From the NCBI GenBank assembly GCA_018398815.1, contig CM031616.1, positions 74,166,840-74,230,839 of the forward strand: a stretch of 64,000 nucleotides of DNA, written 5' to 3'. Origin of the DNA: Conus ventricosus (taxonomy: Eukaryota; Mollusca; Gastropoda; Neogastropoda; Conidae). Below the pieces are notes generated by a model that was given only the letters and a program-made list of their open reading frames with translations, was not told where the DNA came from and did not search any database. Position numbers and translations under genes: made by a program. Each line of letters opens with the position of its first letter. Within the stretch, counting starts at the first letter, position 1. Positions 44,401-59,284 of this stretch are shown one piece after another.

Positions 44401-47400
44401 TGAAAATGAAATGAATCCCCCAGCCCCTCATCCCCACACTCTCCATGCGTTTACAAACATTTTGGAAGGTGAAACATTGAACTATCCTGACCCCTTTCTG
44501 CTTTTACAGAAATCTACAGATTAGTATGCTCACTCATGGAAAATGTTTATTTTCCATGAGTGAGCATACAAATATTCCAGGCCTAATACAATATTCCAGT
44601 GGAAAAAAGGAATTCAGGGGAGAAGGAAAAAGTAGCAGAGGAATCCTTGAAGCACCGGTCATTCTTTTGGTATACTAGCAGACAACAGTGACATAACAAA
44701 ATTTTGTGTATATATTTTCTTAAGAGCAGGCAATCATCTTTTCATGTGCTCTGTGAAAGGCTAAAGTATGTCACATGCTGACCTCCAACGACAAAGGCCA
44801 TACGAAAATGAGAGATGTTGACAAAAGTTGTCCAGGTATATGGTGCTGGTTGAAGTCATTCAGTATGATCAACATTGGTCAGTTTTGAGTAATTATTCAA
44901 ATAGGAGACAGAGCACACTATGAAAACTCGAAAGTATATATGTTTGTGAAAAGCCTCGGGAATTGTACTTCGTGATATTGAAAACCATTTTCTTTGTGGT
45001 TGATATGTAATAATACTATAGGACTTATATATATATATATATATAACCATTGATCGATGTTCTTTCATCAGAAAATAAGAATATTGTTCATTTTCAAGGT
45101 TGTTGATCTCGCACTCAAACTGTATGTTTTAAAGGTCAAGTGAATTTATGTAAGTTCTGCAACGGAAACAATGAAATAAGCTGACAAAGTGTGCATATCA
45201 GCAAGCATTAGTTGGGAATTGCTTAGTGTTCTTGTTGGTAGTTGGGATTGTCATGAACGGTGATAATCTCTGTTGAAACAGGTGGGCACTGATAATTATA
45301 TAGTCTTTGAGTGATTGGCATGGTCACTTTACCCTGTGTCTTTTGATTTCCCCTTGATTGTAAATGGCTTCTCCCTTATTTTCATTTGATATGGGAGGGG
45401 GGGGGGGGGGGGGGGGGGGGGGGAGAGAAGAACCTACAAAAAGCTGTCACTAGTATCAGTTAATCATCTTGTGTGATGCTCCCAAACTTGTTTACTGACA
45501 AGTTAGTGCAAATTGCATAGAATCGGCCCAATTAGGTGTGTGCATGATCAGTCATGAAGCAGTTTGATCTTCCATGTATGCACAAGGGAAAGAGCTAAGC
45601 TGCTTTTGATTGAGCAATGTGCACAGTTAAACATAAACTGTAGCTAATCGGTCGGTGTTCAAAAATGTATCCAGCCTTAAAACAGTTGCTGTCTGGCAAA
45701 GGCCAGGAAAGTTCAGGAACCTTTTTTTTTTTTTTTTTTTTAAGAGTGAAGAGTGCAAGTCTCACTGGGACCCAAGCAGACATTTTGGGTCAGTCTCTAT
45801 GATGCAGCAAAAATATCACAGTACGGGCTTCAGTGTGTCCCTACCAAGAATTAAAAAAATGGCTTTACCTAGGGATGGTAAATAATTATAAAGACAGATT
45901 GATGCTTTGCATCAGAGGCTGGATCATTAGAACAAACTGTTCTTTCACAAAAAGGTGCCATGATTTCCAAGAAAATCCCTTTGATGGCCTCATTACAACT
46001 GACAGTCATCTGACTGCCTTGGCAATTACAGGACTGCAGAGAAAGAAACATAGAAAGTAAGAGCTGAGGCAGTTGGTGCCCTGAAGGGGAAAAAGGTGTA
46101 GGACCTGCTGACAGAGCAATGCATTGGCTTGTAGAAGAAAACATGTCTTGGTTGAAATTCCTGACACCGATAGGTTCTTGTGGGAATATGAAGTTCTTGA
46201 CATCATGCAGCTAAACAAGACTGTTGCAGTGGTGGTGGTGTTTGTGATTAACAAATCAGGTGGGAACAAGTGGATTAATACCTGTTACTTGCACTTGTAC
46301 AAGCAATTGGCTTGCTGCATTTGTCATCTTCAGTCGGTGACCCAGTGAATATCATTGAGTTTTGATCGAGACTAAAACTTTCACAGTGTTGGTCATCAGT
46401 TGATAATTCATGTTTGTTTTCTTAATTAGACTCACAATACACAGACTTGTTTGTGATGCATTCTTTGACTTTGCCTAGATGTAGTCAGTATGTCAAGGTG
46501 TTGATTATGTACTGATCATAATATTCTCCAAACGCTTGTGTGTCTGGGCATGTCATTGTATGTACTGATCATAATATTCTCCCAACACTTGTGTGGCTGG
46601 GCATGTCATTGTTCCTGTGTTGACTGGGACAGGAGGTATGTACTGATCATAATATTCTCCCAACACTTGTGTGTCTGGGCATGTCATTGTTCCTGTGTTG
46701 ACTGGGACAGGAGGTATGTACTGATCATAATATTCTCCCAACACTTGTGTGTCTGGGCATGTCATTGTTCCTGTGTTGACTGGGACATGAGGTATGTAAT
46801 GTACTGATCCCAACACTTGTGTGTCTGGGCATGTCATTGTTCCTGTGTTGACTGGGAGAGGTGGTATGTACTGATCCCAACACTTGTGTGTCTGGGCATG
46901 TCATTGTTCCTGTGTTGACTGGGAGAGAGCATGTCATTGTTCGTGTGTTGACTGGGAGAGAGCATGTCATTGTTCCTGTGTTGACTGGGAGAGAGCATGT
47001 CATTGTTCCTGTGTTGACTGGGAGAGAGCATGTCATTGTTCGTGTGTTGACTGGGAGAGAGCATGTCATTGTTCCTGTGTTGACTGGGAGAGAGCATGTC
47101 ATTGTTCCTGTGTTGACTGGGAGAGAGCATGTCATTGTTGCTGTGTTGACTGGGAGAGAGCATGTCATTGTTCCTGTGTTGACTGGGAGAGAGCATGTCA
47201 TTGTTCCTGTGTTGACTGGGAGAGAGCATGTCATTGTTGCTGTGTTGACTGGGAGAGAGCATGTCATTGTTCCTGTGTTGACTGGGAGAGAGCATGTCAT
47301 TGTTCCTGTGTTGACTGGGAGAGAGCATGTCATTGTTCCTGTGTTGACTGGGAGAGAGCATGTCATTGTTGCTGTGTTGACTGGGAGAGAGCATGTCATT

Positions 47401-50400
47401 GTTCCTGTGTTGACTGGGAGAGAGCATGTCATTGTTGCTATGTTGACTGGGAGAGAGCATGTCATTGTTCCTATGTTGACTGGGAGAGAGCATGTCATTG
47501 TTCCTGTGTTGACTGGGAGAGGAGGTATGTACTGATCCCAACACTTGTGTGTCTGGGCATGTCATTGTTGCTGTGTTGACTGGGAGAGAGCATGTCATTG
47601 TTCCTGTGTTGACTGGGAGAGAGCATGTCATTGTTCCTGTGTTGACTGGGAGAGGAGGTATGTACTGATCCCAACACTTGTGTGTCTGGGCATGTCATTG
47701 TATGTACTGATCATAATATTCTCCCAACACTTGTGTGTCTGGGCATGTCATTGTTGCTGTGTTGACTGGGAGAGAGCATGTCAATGTTCCTGTGTTGACT
47801 GGGAGAGAGCATGTCATTGTTCCTGTGTTGACTGGGAGAGAGCATGTCATTGTTCGTGTGTTGACTGGGAGAGAGCATGTCATTGTTGCTGTGTTGACTG
47901 GGAGAGAGCATGTCATTGTTCCTGTGTTGACTGGGAGAGAGCATGTCATTGTTGCTGTGTTGACTGGGAGAGAGCATGTCATTGTTGCTGTGTTGACTGG
48001 GAGAGAGCATGTCATTGTTCCTGTGTTGACTGGGAGAGAGCATGTCATTGTTGCTGTGTTGACTGGGAGAGAGCATGTCATTGTTGCTGTGTTGACTGGG
48101 AGAGAGCATGTCATTGTTCCTGTGTTGACTGGGAGAGAGCATGTCGTTGTTGCTGTGTTGACTGGGAGAGAGCATGTCATTGTTGCTGTGTTGACTGGGA
48201 GAGAGCATGTCGTTGTTCCTGTGTTGACTGGGAGAGAGCATGTCATTGTTGCTGTGTTGACTGGGAGAGAGCATGTCATTGTTGCTGTGTTGACTGGGAG
48301 AGAGCATGTCATTGTTGCTGTGTTGACTGGGAGAGAGCATGTCATTGTTGCTGTGTTGACTGGGAGAGAGCATGTCATTGTTGCTGTGTTGACTGGGAGA
48401 GAGCATGTCATTGTTCCTGTGTTGACTGGGAGAGAGCATGTCATTGTTGCTGTGTTGACTGGGAGAGAGCATGTCATTGTTCCTGTGTTGACTGGGAGAG
48501 AGCATGTCATTGTTCCTGTGTTGACTGGGAGAGAGCATGTCATTGTTCCTGTGTTGACTGGGAGAGAGCATGTCATTGTTGCTGTGTTGACTGGGAGAGA
48601 GCATGTCATTGTTCCTATGTTGACTGGGAGAGAGCATGTCATTGTTGCTGTGTTGACTGGGAGAGAGCATGTCATTGTTCCTGTGTTGACTGGGAGAGGA
48701 GGTATGTACTGATCCCAACACATGTGTGTCTGGGCATGTCATTGTTCCTGTGTTGACTGGGAGAGAGCATGTCATTGTTCCTGTGTTGACTGGGAGAGAG
48801 CATGTCATTGTTCCTGTGTTGACTGGGACATGAGGTATGTAATGTACTGATCCCAACACTTGTGTGTCTGGGCATGTCATTGTTCCTGTGTTGACTGGGA
48901 GAGGAGGGGGACAGAGCACCAGCTGCTGCCGCAGCTTTCAAGCTGGTTATTATGGGGATGTGAGATCACTTGTCCAAGTTATCAGTGGTGACTCATATTG
49001 AGTGTTTCAGCTTATCAGTTTCTTTCTTCTTTTTTTTGAAGGACATTTTATTTGTTATTATGAACATCAGCAGTGAAGGTAGTAGCTTCCAGCAAACTCT
49101 ATTGGAGAGGTGGGGGTAGTGCTGGTAATCATGGTATTTATTATCTGTCAGACTGAACATGCATATCTTAAATGTGAATCCTTGCTGTGTTTGATATTAA
49201 TTTTTCAGTGCCCTCTTTGCATGGAACCACTTGAAATTGATGACATCAATTTCTTCCCATGCACCTGCGGATATCAGGTAAGGGGTTTTGGTTCTGTGTC
49301 TGGTGAAGAAGGAAAGGGGGGTAATAGGAAAGTCTCATTTTTGTTTAACCTCTCAGTCGTATATTCATATTACGAACATACTGACACTCGCTCAAGCATA
49401 CACACATTCACAACATACATAACTTACACACACAGTTTTCTTAAATTGATAAACATAGGGAACTTGAAATTAAGCAAGAAATAACTGCTGTTAATAAACT
49501 AGGAAATAATTAAATCCTGACCTTGTACTGACCAGTGTTCCTCGTACAGATTTTGCAGTTTGACACACATATTTTCACACAGGGGCCCCTTGTACACACA
49601 TGTTTTTTTTTTTTGTCAAGAGTACAATCCTCTTCTTGTATTTTTGTTCAGAAGTCAAAAGTTAGAACTCTTCAAGCAGTTCAGGAACTTGGTTTAGTTG
49701 AAAGCAGTCAAATGCAAGAACTGCAGAGCTGCAACCCCAGATTATCCACGTCTTCACATCGGTCATGGAAAAGAAACGGTCACAGTTTGGATACAGTGAC
49801 TCTTGTCCACAGAAGACCTCCTAGAGGCAAGAGTTAGCCTCTAGTTTTGTTGAAGAGATCGACTTCTTCTCCTTTGGCATTCCGGATCGAGAAAACAACA
49901 AAGGTGGTAATTTTGGCACTGCTGCCATATTTCTGTTTATCTTGTTTTCAGTTTTGTTGAGGAGTGAAAAAAATACTGACAGTGCCCATACCACCACAGA
50001 GGCCGTTGATCTAGCAATTCTTACACACACATTAAATACCATTTCCATCTTTCAAAAGAGGAAGCCATTGTGTGCCAGTGGAAATGGTTGACTCAACATT
50101 AACACATGCAGACTGATATGGCTGATTCTTCATAGTTTTGAAGTTGGTCTTCTGTAACAAACAGAAGCAGAATGTTATCGACAGTGAACTGTTACAGCTA
50201 AAATGTAGAGATTCAAAGTGTGACGCAAGGCTGGTCAGTCTGAGTGTTGGAATTATGGGTAACATTTGGCAGAGTTCAAGTTTACCTGCAAGAATTGGGG
50301 ACAAAGCCCCGTTTTAGATGTCCCTCTCCCCTTTCCGCTGTTCCCTTCCTTTACGTTCTTTCCACTAAGAAGTCTGCACTCATCTAATTGAGATTTTTCT

Positions 50401-53400
50401 GTATGGAAGGAAGGAAAGGCAGTGGTGGGGAAGAGGTGGTGGCTGTAAAATAAGACTTTACTGATTTTTGTTTGTTTCTGAAGCTTTTGTCTTGATATCA
50501 CTCGGTGAATGTTTACATACACACATGTCTATGGTGCATGCTATGTAGCAGAATGGATGAGTGTGTGAATGTTTACTTAGACACATGTCTATGGTGCATG
50601 CTATGTAGCAGAAGGTTGAGTGTGTGAATGTTTACTTAGACACATGTCTATGGTGCATCTATGTAGCTGAATGGATGAGTGTGTGAATGTTTACTTAGAC
50701 TACTTAGACACATGTCTATGGTGCATGCTATGTAGCAGAATGGATGAGTGTGTGAGATGTTTACTTAGACACATGTCTATGGTGCATGCTATGTAACTGA
50801 ATGGATGAGTGTGTGAATGTTACTTAGACACATGTCTATGGTGCATGCTATGTAAGCTGAATGGATGAGTGTGTGAATGTTAGACACATGTCTATGGTGC
50901 ATACTATGTAGCTGAAATGGATGAGAATGTTGAGGAGTTTTTATCTTAACAATTCTTAAATTTTATAATATATAATATGGGATGAGATATGTCACTAATG
51001 TAAAATAATTTTGCACATTTTTCAGTTAAAATTTATAGACTTTAAGTCTTCAATAGGGACCCTGGAATTCATTAAGGTAGGTTAGCGAGCCAAAATTTGA
51101 ATTGCAAATTGCAATATTTCTGTTTAAGATTTTTAGATAGAACTTTTAAAGCAAAGCAAAGTAAAAAAAAAATTACTGCTCTATCTTTATTAGTTTTAGA
51201 GATATCGACATTTTAATATTGCATTGCCGAACGTTCGCATGTAATAGTGTGACTGGCTTCTTTGAAGCCTCCCAGCAAGAACACCATGCATATGAGACAT
51301 AAGATATTATGCATTTGGAGTGTGTGTACCATATACTCTTAGCACACAAATTACAGGGCTGTCCAAATCAAATTGCCTTCTTTTGCTTGTGGTCAAAAAT
51401 GGCACTTCAGCAATTCGGAAACGTCAAATCGGCACGAGGTGCCATGTTTGGGGACTACAGATTTTAGAAAATGACCTCAAATAGTGATTTCTTTAGATTT
51501 TTTGAGTTACCAGTTTGCATAGACTTAGCCTAATTTTTTTCAGCTCAATGGGTCTAAAGTTCCATCTAATGAGGTGTAATATGCTTAGATAAGGCCAAAA
51601 TGTACAGTGGCAAATTAGTCCGTAGATGACAAAATTAGAAAAAATGGACATAATTCTAAAAACTAATACAGATTTTCACTTCAAACTTGGTGGTTGTATT
51701 CTAATGTATCTTTTGTCTTGTAAGTGTTAAATGACAGAAATCAAGCAAAAAATTCTGCATAATCCATTTTAAATGATGCTTAGGGGACCTAAAATCCTAC
51801 AGACGTCAACAGGAAATTGCAATGTTTCCAAACCACTTGTCATATCCCTCTCAAATTTTAACCAGATTCTAAAATGGTGGTATGCATAACTTAAACTACT
51901 GAAAGTCTTCACAGACAAACTTTTTGCTTATTTAGATTGTCTTAATAATCTAACAATACTAGTGTAAAGATCTCGAACCCAAAATCATTATTTTTGAAAA
52001 TGTGTCAACAGGTTCACTGATAGCTGAACTCACTGAAAAGAACATTCTTCACAAGTCCTACCTTTCAATAACACCTTAGGTCACTTACAACAGACATTTC
52101 TTGAAAGAAGCTAATCACAGACGATTTTCAAACAGGAAACGTTTGAATGCGTCGTATCTCTGGTAGATCATTTGGCCAGTCCACAACAGACCTCCCAGAT
52201 GAAGAAGATGGGGCCAGGGTGAGGTTGGGGCAAACACCACTTGAGTTGATTGGATACACATCAAGTGAGTGTGGCCATCGGTACAGGAAGAAAGCCCATG
52301 GAGAAGGAGCCACTGGCGGTGGTAGCTTGCCGACTGATGTGACTCTTCCCACTCCTGCTGGTTCATCAATGTGCAAGTCCCAGTGCTCGTGACTTCTGAG
52401 GACCTCTGCCACATGAGACTTGTGACCACATGCCCTTGGTCAGCAAAGCGTAAAGCTGACCTTTGTGAGGGCAATCACCTTCTGGAATCCTGGCACCACA
52501 CAGCCGTGCAGCAGTTCTGATGACCAGCACCACACCTGCTCCATAATGCTATCTTTGCCTCCGGTTTGAAGTGCCCGTTTTCATCTTTGAGGCGCAGTTC
52601 TTCAGGATCTTGCAGAACTTCACCAGCATGTTGTTGGTCCAATAGTTTGCTTCCATTTTTTCCTTCAGAGTAATTATCTTTGTTTTCAAATTTGATGCAG
52701 TAGTTGGCTGCTCTTCAGTTTTTGTCTAAGACCATTTATCTTTCTTTGGACAACCTCCACTTTGATGTTGTTTAATTATGTGCTCTGTTTTTTTCATATC
52801 ATTTTCTTTCCTTTTTAGCCTTTTGTAATAATTCGACTGTGTATTGTTGAATTTTTCTGTTCGCTCTCTGTAACTTGTCTCTTAACAGAAGTTGTTCTTG
52901 ATCTGATGATTTCTTATCAGCATCATTTTAGCCATTTCCATTTTCTAGTGCCATCAACGTTGGTTTTCTTCATGCAAAACGTTTTTTCAGAGTGTCAACT
53001 TCTGATTTTGATGTTTTGAGTGCTGCTGTGTTTCTTCCAGTTGCCGGCGGAGAGCAGCTAACTGTCTCCCATGTGTTGCTAATTTAATAGCCGCATTCCC
53101 AGTATCCATCTTTTCTTCATATGTGACCTGAGGATCTGACAAATGTACTGCAGAGGCAGAGGGTTCTAGTGGGGATAAGTTTTGTTCCAGACTCTTTTTT
53201 AATACAAAATGCTCTGGAGGCTGCAAAAGAAAGTCTTTCAATTTCTGCTGGACTGCTGGGTCTGGAAGCACTTTTCAGCAGACTGTCATAGGGTTACTGG
53301 TTTTGGCCAATTTTGTGTTGAGCTGTTTGTCAGAGTAGCCCTGCAATGTTTAACCTATCATGTGGAACCACTCTTTTTGTAGAGACAGGCCTTCTTCTTT

Positions 53401-56400
53401 CTGGAGATCAGCAGATCAATCAGCAACCCATTTGTCACTGACACCTCACACAGCTGGGACTGGTCAAAGGTATTTGGTGAAAGGAGATGGTGTCGCTTGA
53501 TTCCTTTTTTCTGCAAGAAGTGACAATATTTCTACTTTCCAGTTTGAACCTGAATCCGTCTCTAAAAATCTCTGAGATCACCATTCACAGGATAACGTTG
53601 AAACACCTCTGATTGCATGGTTGACCTCTGTTTTCAGTGTGTGTGTGCAAAATGTTTCATCACACACTTTGTCAACAAAGGTGGAAATCTCATCCCAGCT
53701 CTTCTCACAGGTCCGTCTCTAAACAGTCCAGTTGAAGAAGCAGCTTGTTGGTGGCAACTGACTGCTTGGTCAGGCCTACTTTTCTCCCCCTTCCTTCTGC
53801 TGTGAGGTACTGCTTCATGCGATGAAACTGGTCATCTTCAAGGAAAGAAAGGAAAATTTTAAGCATTTGACTTCCATTGTTTTTTGCATGCTTCTCAGAT
53901 GCGTGCACCTGTGTCAGGGGGGGGGGGGGGGGGGGGGATAAGATATATGTTGCTTATAGCCCAGCCGACCGCAGAGGGGCCACATCAGGGCTGGGGGGGG
54001 GGGGGGGGGGGGGGAGGGGAGACAGGGAGAGGAAGAGGTGTTTGTGAGCTTCAATGTGTGTGTGTGTGTGTGTGTATATCATGTGATTGTGAGTGTGTTT
54101 TCAAGACATCACAGACATAATAATAATAGATGCATTTCTATAGCGCAATTCTAATTCAACAAATTATCTATTGCGCTTGAACTCACGCATACATTCCTTT
54201 TATACATTGTGATTCATTCGAAACAATCATTAATATAGAAAAAGCAGCACGTCTAACTACAGAATAAACGAGCATTACCCTAAATGTGCTTTGAAAAGAT
54301 AGGTTTTCAGATGGCTCTTGAAAGTGCTAAGAGAAGGTGAGTGTCTGAGGCAGACCGGCAAACTTATTCCATATCCTTGGAGCAGCAATTACTAAAGGCA
54401 CGCCCCCCAGCTGTCTGAAGGTTCGACCTGGGGGGCACTAACTGCTTCTCTGAAGAAGATCTCAGACTTCTAGCAAAGTTCCTGGTGGTCAGGTCACTGA
54501 GAGACAGGGCGCTAGACTACCCTCAAAGTGGCGTAGCCAGAACAGCCACTTTGTATTGTACACGAGCTTCAACTGGCAGCCAGTGAAGCTCGCGAAGCAT
54601 CGGCGTGACATGGTCTCGTTTACGTTTTCTTCAAAACTAACCGAGCAGCAGCATTTTGAATTCGTTGTAGACGTGAGAGCTGCTCATCTGTGATACCAAT
54701 GAAAGTGGCATTACAGTATATCAATACGTGACAGAATAAAGGCCGATACTAGTTTTCTCACTGCTTCTCTTGAGAGATATTGCCTAATGCTAGCAATGCG
54801 CCTGAGTTCCAGGAAACGGGCTCGACACACACTGCTGATGTGGTCTTTCATAGTCAGAGTGCTGTCTAGTTTCACACCGAGATATTTCACACTTTCTTGA
54901 AAATCAATACAGCTGTCTTCCAATTCAATCGAACTGTCTTTAATCTGCCGCAGGCATGATGGAACACCCACCTTGATCACCTCGGTTTTGTCTGGGTTTA
55001 GTTTAAGCTTATTGCTAACCATCAGATGATAGTCATGGACGCAGGTTTGAACTTTAGAAATATCATTAGGAAAATCCTGCGGAACACTACTTGACGATAC
55101 TTCAGTATCATCAGCATACTTGTGATACTGACCAATCATTCCGAGACATGACATCCGACAAAGGCTGAGAATAAAGGGTAAAAGCACAGGTCCCAACACG
55201 GAGCCTTGTGCACGGCCAAACAAAAGAGGAGATGGTGATGATTTAACACTGTCAATGATAACGCGTTGTTCTCGATCACATACATATGATGAAAACCAGT
55301 CAAGCACCGTGCCTCTGAGACCGTATAGTTCTCTCAAGTCTCTTTAGCAGTACAGAATGATCAAGCGTGTCGAACGCCGCACTGAGGTCGAGCAGCGCCA
55401 TCACAGAAACCTTGTGGGCATCGCTCTCCAAGAGCAAGCTGTTCATGACGCTCAGCACGGCGGTCTCCGTGCTGTGATCCCTTCTGTATGCAGATTGAAA
55501 CATCTCGAACAGGTTATTATCGAGAATGTGCTTTTGTAGTTGTTTCAAAACAACTTTTTCAAGAACCTTGGACAAAAATGGCAAATTTGACACAGGTCTA
55601 TAGTTTTTTAACACATTACAGACCAGTCCTTTTTTCTTCAACAAAGGTGTAACTACAGCTTGCTTAAAATTGTGAAGGAACAATGCCAGTACACAAAGAG
55701 GAATTGATGATGTTAGTTATCAATGGTAAAAGATCATGGAGGCATGTCTTAGCAAGTTCAGTTGGTAAAGGGTCTAACACACAACTCTTAGTAGGCATTG
55801 ACAAAATCAGATCGTAAATGTCCTTCTCTGACACAGGCTCAAAAGCAGCGAATAATGGACCATCGTATTCCTGGAAAGTTGGCGCCACAGAAGACCGCTG
55901 GTCAAGGTCACTGCGAAGAGTTTTAATTTTGTCACTGAAATAGTCGCAAAAGCGCTGAGGCAGGTCTGACTTTGCGGTGTCTGAGGGGAGACAGTTACAT
56001 TTTTTCCGCCCTAAAAGTGAGTCGAAACATTGAACAGTTGTCTAGAAGACGAACAAGCCATCATTTTGTTGAATTAATAGTCTTTTCTAGCAAGAATATC
56101 AACTGAGCGAGTACTCTTCATTAGCATATAAATAAATTTGCTTATGAACAGTCAAACCTGTCTTTCGCCATATTCTTCTCAGTCGTCGTCGCTTCCTCCT
56201 CGCCTCTCTCACTCCCTCAGTCCTCCAAGGGGCCGAGGGCCTGTCACGTACCCCCCTAGAAACAAGTGGGGCATGCTGGTCGAGGATTTGACCAAGACCT
56301 TTATCATAAGCCCCTACCAAATTTGAAACATCCCCGCCCCCCACACCCTGAACCATGTCTCGAACCTGGGCGCTGAAAGCAGCCTGCTCTATAGTTTTTA

Positions 56401-59252
56401 TGTTTCTGGAAGCCACGCGACGAGTGAGAGGAGCGGGTGGCTGCAAACGGAGCGAGGAAAACACACCAAAATGATCAGATAAACCTGGAAATTCCTTCAC
56501 AAAATCAAAATTAAGAAGACTGTCTTCAGATTTCACTACAGTCCAGTCAAGAATATTGCCACAACGCTGGGTGGCTTTGTCTACCTGTTGACACAAATTA
56601 TGATCAGCAAGCAAGGTCAAAATGCGAGCAACTTTGTAATCATAGGTTTGTTGAAATGAAGGTTGAAGTCACCGTGAAAAATGAAAGTCATTTTTATTGC
56701 TAACATAATGTGAGAGCAACCCGAAAATTCATCAAAGAACTTAGAAAATGTCACATTGTTTTCCTTCTTGGGGTGCAGACGATAAACACAGACAAAGGTG
56801 GGTCTTTACTTTACGATAGTCAGTTGCAACTCTGCGCTTCCATCGATGCGAAATGCAGTCTCTTAGCTGAAGCGAAGGGGAACAGATCTTTTCTGATGAC
56901 AAAAGCAATGCACCATACCCTGTCCGGCAATATAACCTTTTTACAATGAAGTGAATGAGATTTACTGGAAAATAATCTAAGTGAGCATATTTTAACAAGG
57001 AACATTTCTTTAGTACTTTTCTCACCATACATTTATATAAATACTAGAAAGCTCAAAGTGCTGAAGTACCTTAACAATAGCAACAAGAAAAGCAAACTAA
57101 AACACTCATTCACTCACACACACAATCGATCTAGTATTTTTTTAAATGCAGTCTTTTTCATAAAATGTATGTTCTTTTCGTGACTGAGTCTGTGTTGTAT
57201 AAGGGGGGAGGGAGAGAGAGAGATAATAAACGGAATGATGTGGTGGGCTCATACACGCAGAGAAAAATCCAACAAGTACTGCTGCCCTTCTTCAATACTA
57301 TTACAAAATACACATACAATGACAGAAATCAACAGATTTGCATGAAAACAAAAAAAAAATAAACGATCACTATGCGCATTAACTTCAAAGAAAAACGCAC
57401 GAACACGGCCGCGCAAGATCGACCAGATCATTTTGTTACTTGTGACCAAAGTCATTCCACTTCCGGTAATCGATACTGTCAAATAATTTAATAAAATATG
57501 CCCCAAACTTTTATTATATAAAAAATAAAACATACGATTCGACAATGTGCAATCTTGAAATTATATTTAGTTAATGTTTAGGTAAAATGAGCCTTTCGAT
57601 AAAATTAAATCAACTTCGACAGGAAGACAACAAGAGTACAGAACATGTTTTTCCGAACACTTTCACTTGATCACTTCTAATTCAAAACTAACCATAATCT
57701 GGTCATTCTCAACCGATCATTTCTTTGAAAGATGTGTTTAAATAATCGATCTGCCATAATCACAAATAAAACTTACCATAGAGATCCTGGACACGGACGT
57801 CCCATTCATTTGAAACGATGTGTCGGTCCGACGCACTTGCCATGTAGGTCGCCATTCCGATTGTATTGTTGTGCCTCACGACGTTCCGCACACTCGCTTT
57901 TCCCGGCTTGCGATTGGTGCTATGGCACGGATAGAGCTCATTTGCATACCGCTGTGTAGGACTTGAAATCCTCTTTCCAGCGCACCCTAAGATGATATAT
58001 CTTTATTCAGTATTTCTTGGAGATAAAGTAGATTGAAATTTACCCAATTTTTCAACTCGTTTTCTCAAATTAATACTGGACTTAAATTATTTTGAAACTT
58101 GTACTGTTTTAAAGAGGAATCTTCGATCTTTATTATGAAACTATTTTTAGATCACTCTGTCCAGCATGTGTAAAGCGAGTCGAGATTTTCCAACACGTAC
58201 CAACTTCGGGTTCGGCGGACGTCGGCAATTTCGCTGACGGCGAAGCTGACTTTTCTTTCCAGGGGGTATTTTTCATTTAGATTTTCTCTCTCTCACGCAT
58301 TCATGACAAAAATGAAAATACATGAGAATAAAAGTAGATAAATAAAGGTTTATTCAGAATCTAAAAGCATTGTTATAGATACAGTATTACACCAGTACTG
58401 CCTGATTGAAGTTGGCCTATTTTCACCTAAAATCAACCTTTCCCTCACTGCTGACAGGGGCGTGCCGCTACTACTTAAGGGCTGTCAGATTTTCCAGGAG
58501 AGGGTCCCTAGGACCTTCAGTATTAAATGCTATAAGGAAAACTGACTTCCAGCTACACGAATATGAAACGGAGCAGAACTTGGCCTTGGCAGCTACATGC
58601 ATGTAAGTTTTCCATCCATGTTATCACACAGGGGTTAAGTATTCTCTGCTTCAGTTCCAGAGATCAGCTGAGACTGGACTAAATTCTAATCTCAATCAGA
58701 GGAAAATTATCTCGTTGACAACCTCTGTTCACATTAACGGGCAGACGTATCTTTGTAATGGAAACCAGTGAGGATTTTTCTGCGCAGTGTGGGAGTGCGT
58801 AATCTCAGCTGCAGAAGATTTTTGATCATATAGAGTTGACCGGAATCAGTAGTGTGCAGCGAATCGAGTCGGACTCTCTTTCTTGATCTCTGTTCCGGTG
58901 ATTATTCTTGTTTGCACAAATTATTCTGATTCTGTCAGTAGTAGATCATAATTCTGCAAAAATACTTTTTTTTTTTTTTTGTCAGTCAGTCGTTTTTGTT
59001 TCTTGTTATACAAGTCAGCATTGACATGGTCATTTACTGAGCATTTTCTGTGACGGGACCAGAAGTAGCATACTTTTCACAGCTTTATAAATAAAGCAGT
59101 AGACGGCACACAATATCAGAATACCAAACAGGGTTTATCAGACCTGTTTTACCCTTGCAGTTTTTTCAAACTTATTACAAGGTTTGCTAAAATAAAACTG
59201 TGTTGAATGAATCTCTCTCTCTCTCTCTCTCTCACTCTCTCTCTCTCTCTCT

Positions 59253-59284
<32 letters not shown>

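Larger units (their letters stand above)
54117..56960 (-). mobile_element. CR1/L2-like LINE, 5'-truncated
   Basis: Minus-strand ORF2 remnants in order. Endonuclease: HGDFNLHFNKP near 56670, LDWTVVKSEDSLLNF and FPGLSDHFGVFSSL near 56480. RT: NYRPVSNLPFLSKVLEKVV, MALLDLSAAFDTLDH and QYHKYADDTEVSSSS near 55110. C-terminus: GITDEQLSRLQRIQNAAARL near 54670. A 3' region ends in an ATT-repeat (54117-54128). The frame breaks several times. The RT box YADD and the SNLPFLSKVLE block fit the CR1/L2 group. It is antisense in a CNOT4 intron. Confidence 0.88.

Noticed and set aside
46834..48919. Long ORFs on both strands (Cys-rich or Ser/Thr-rich repeats up to 403 codons)
   Set aside because: Products of a 33-bp minisatellite whose period is a multiple of three; open in several frames at once, with no start context or splice support.
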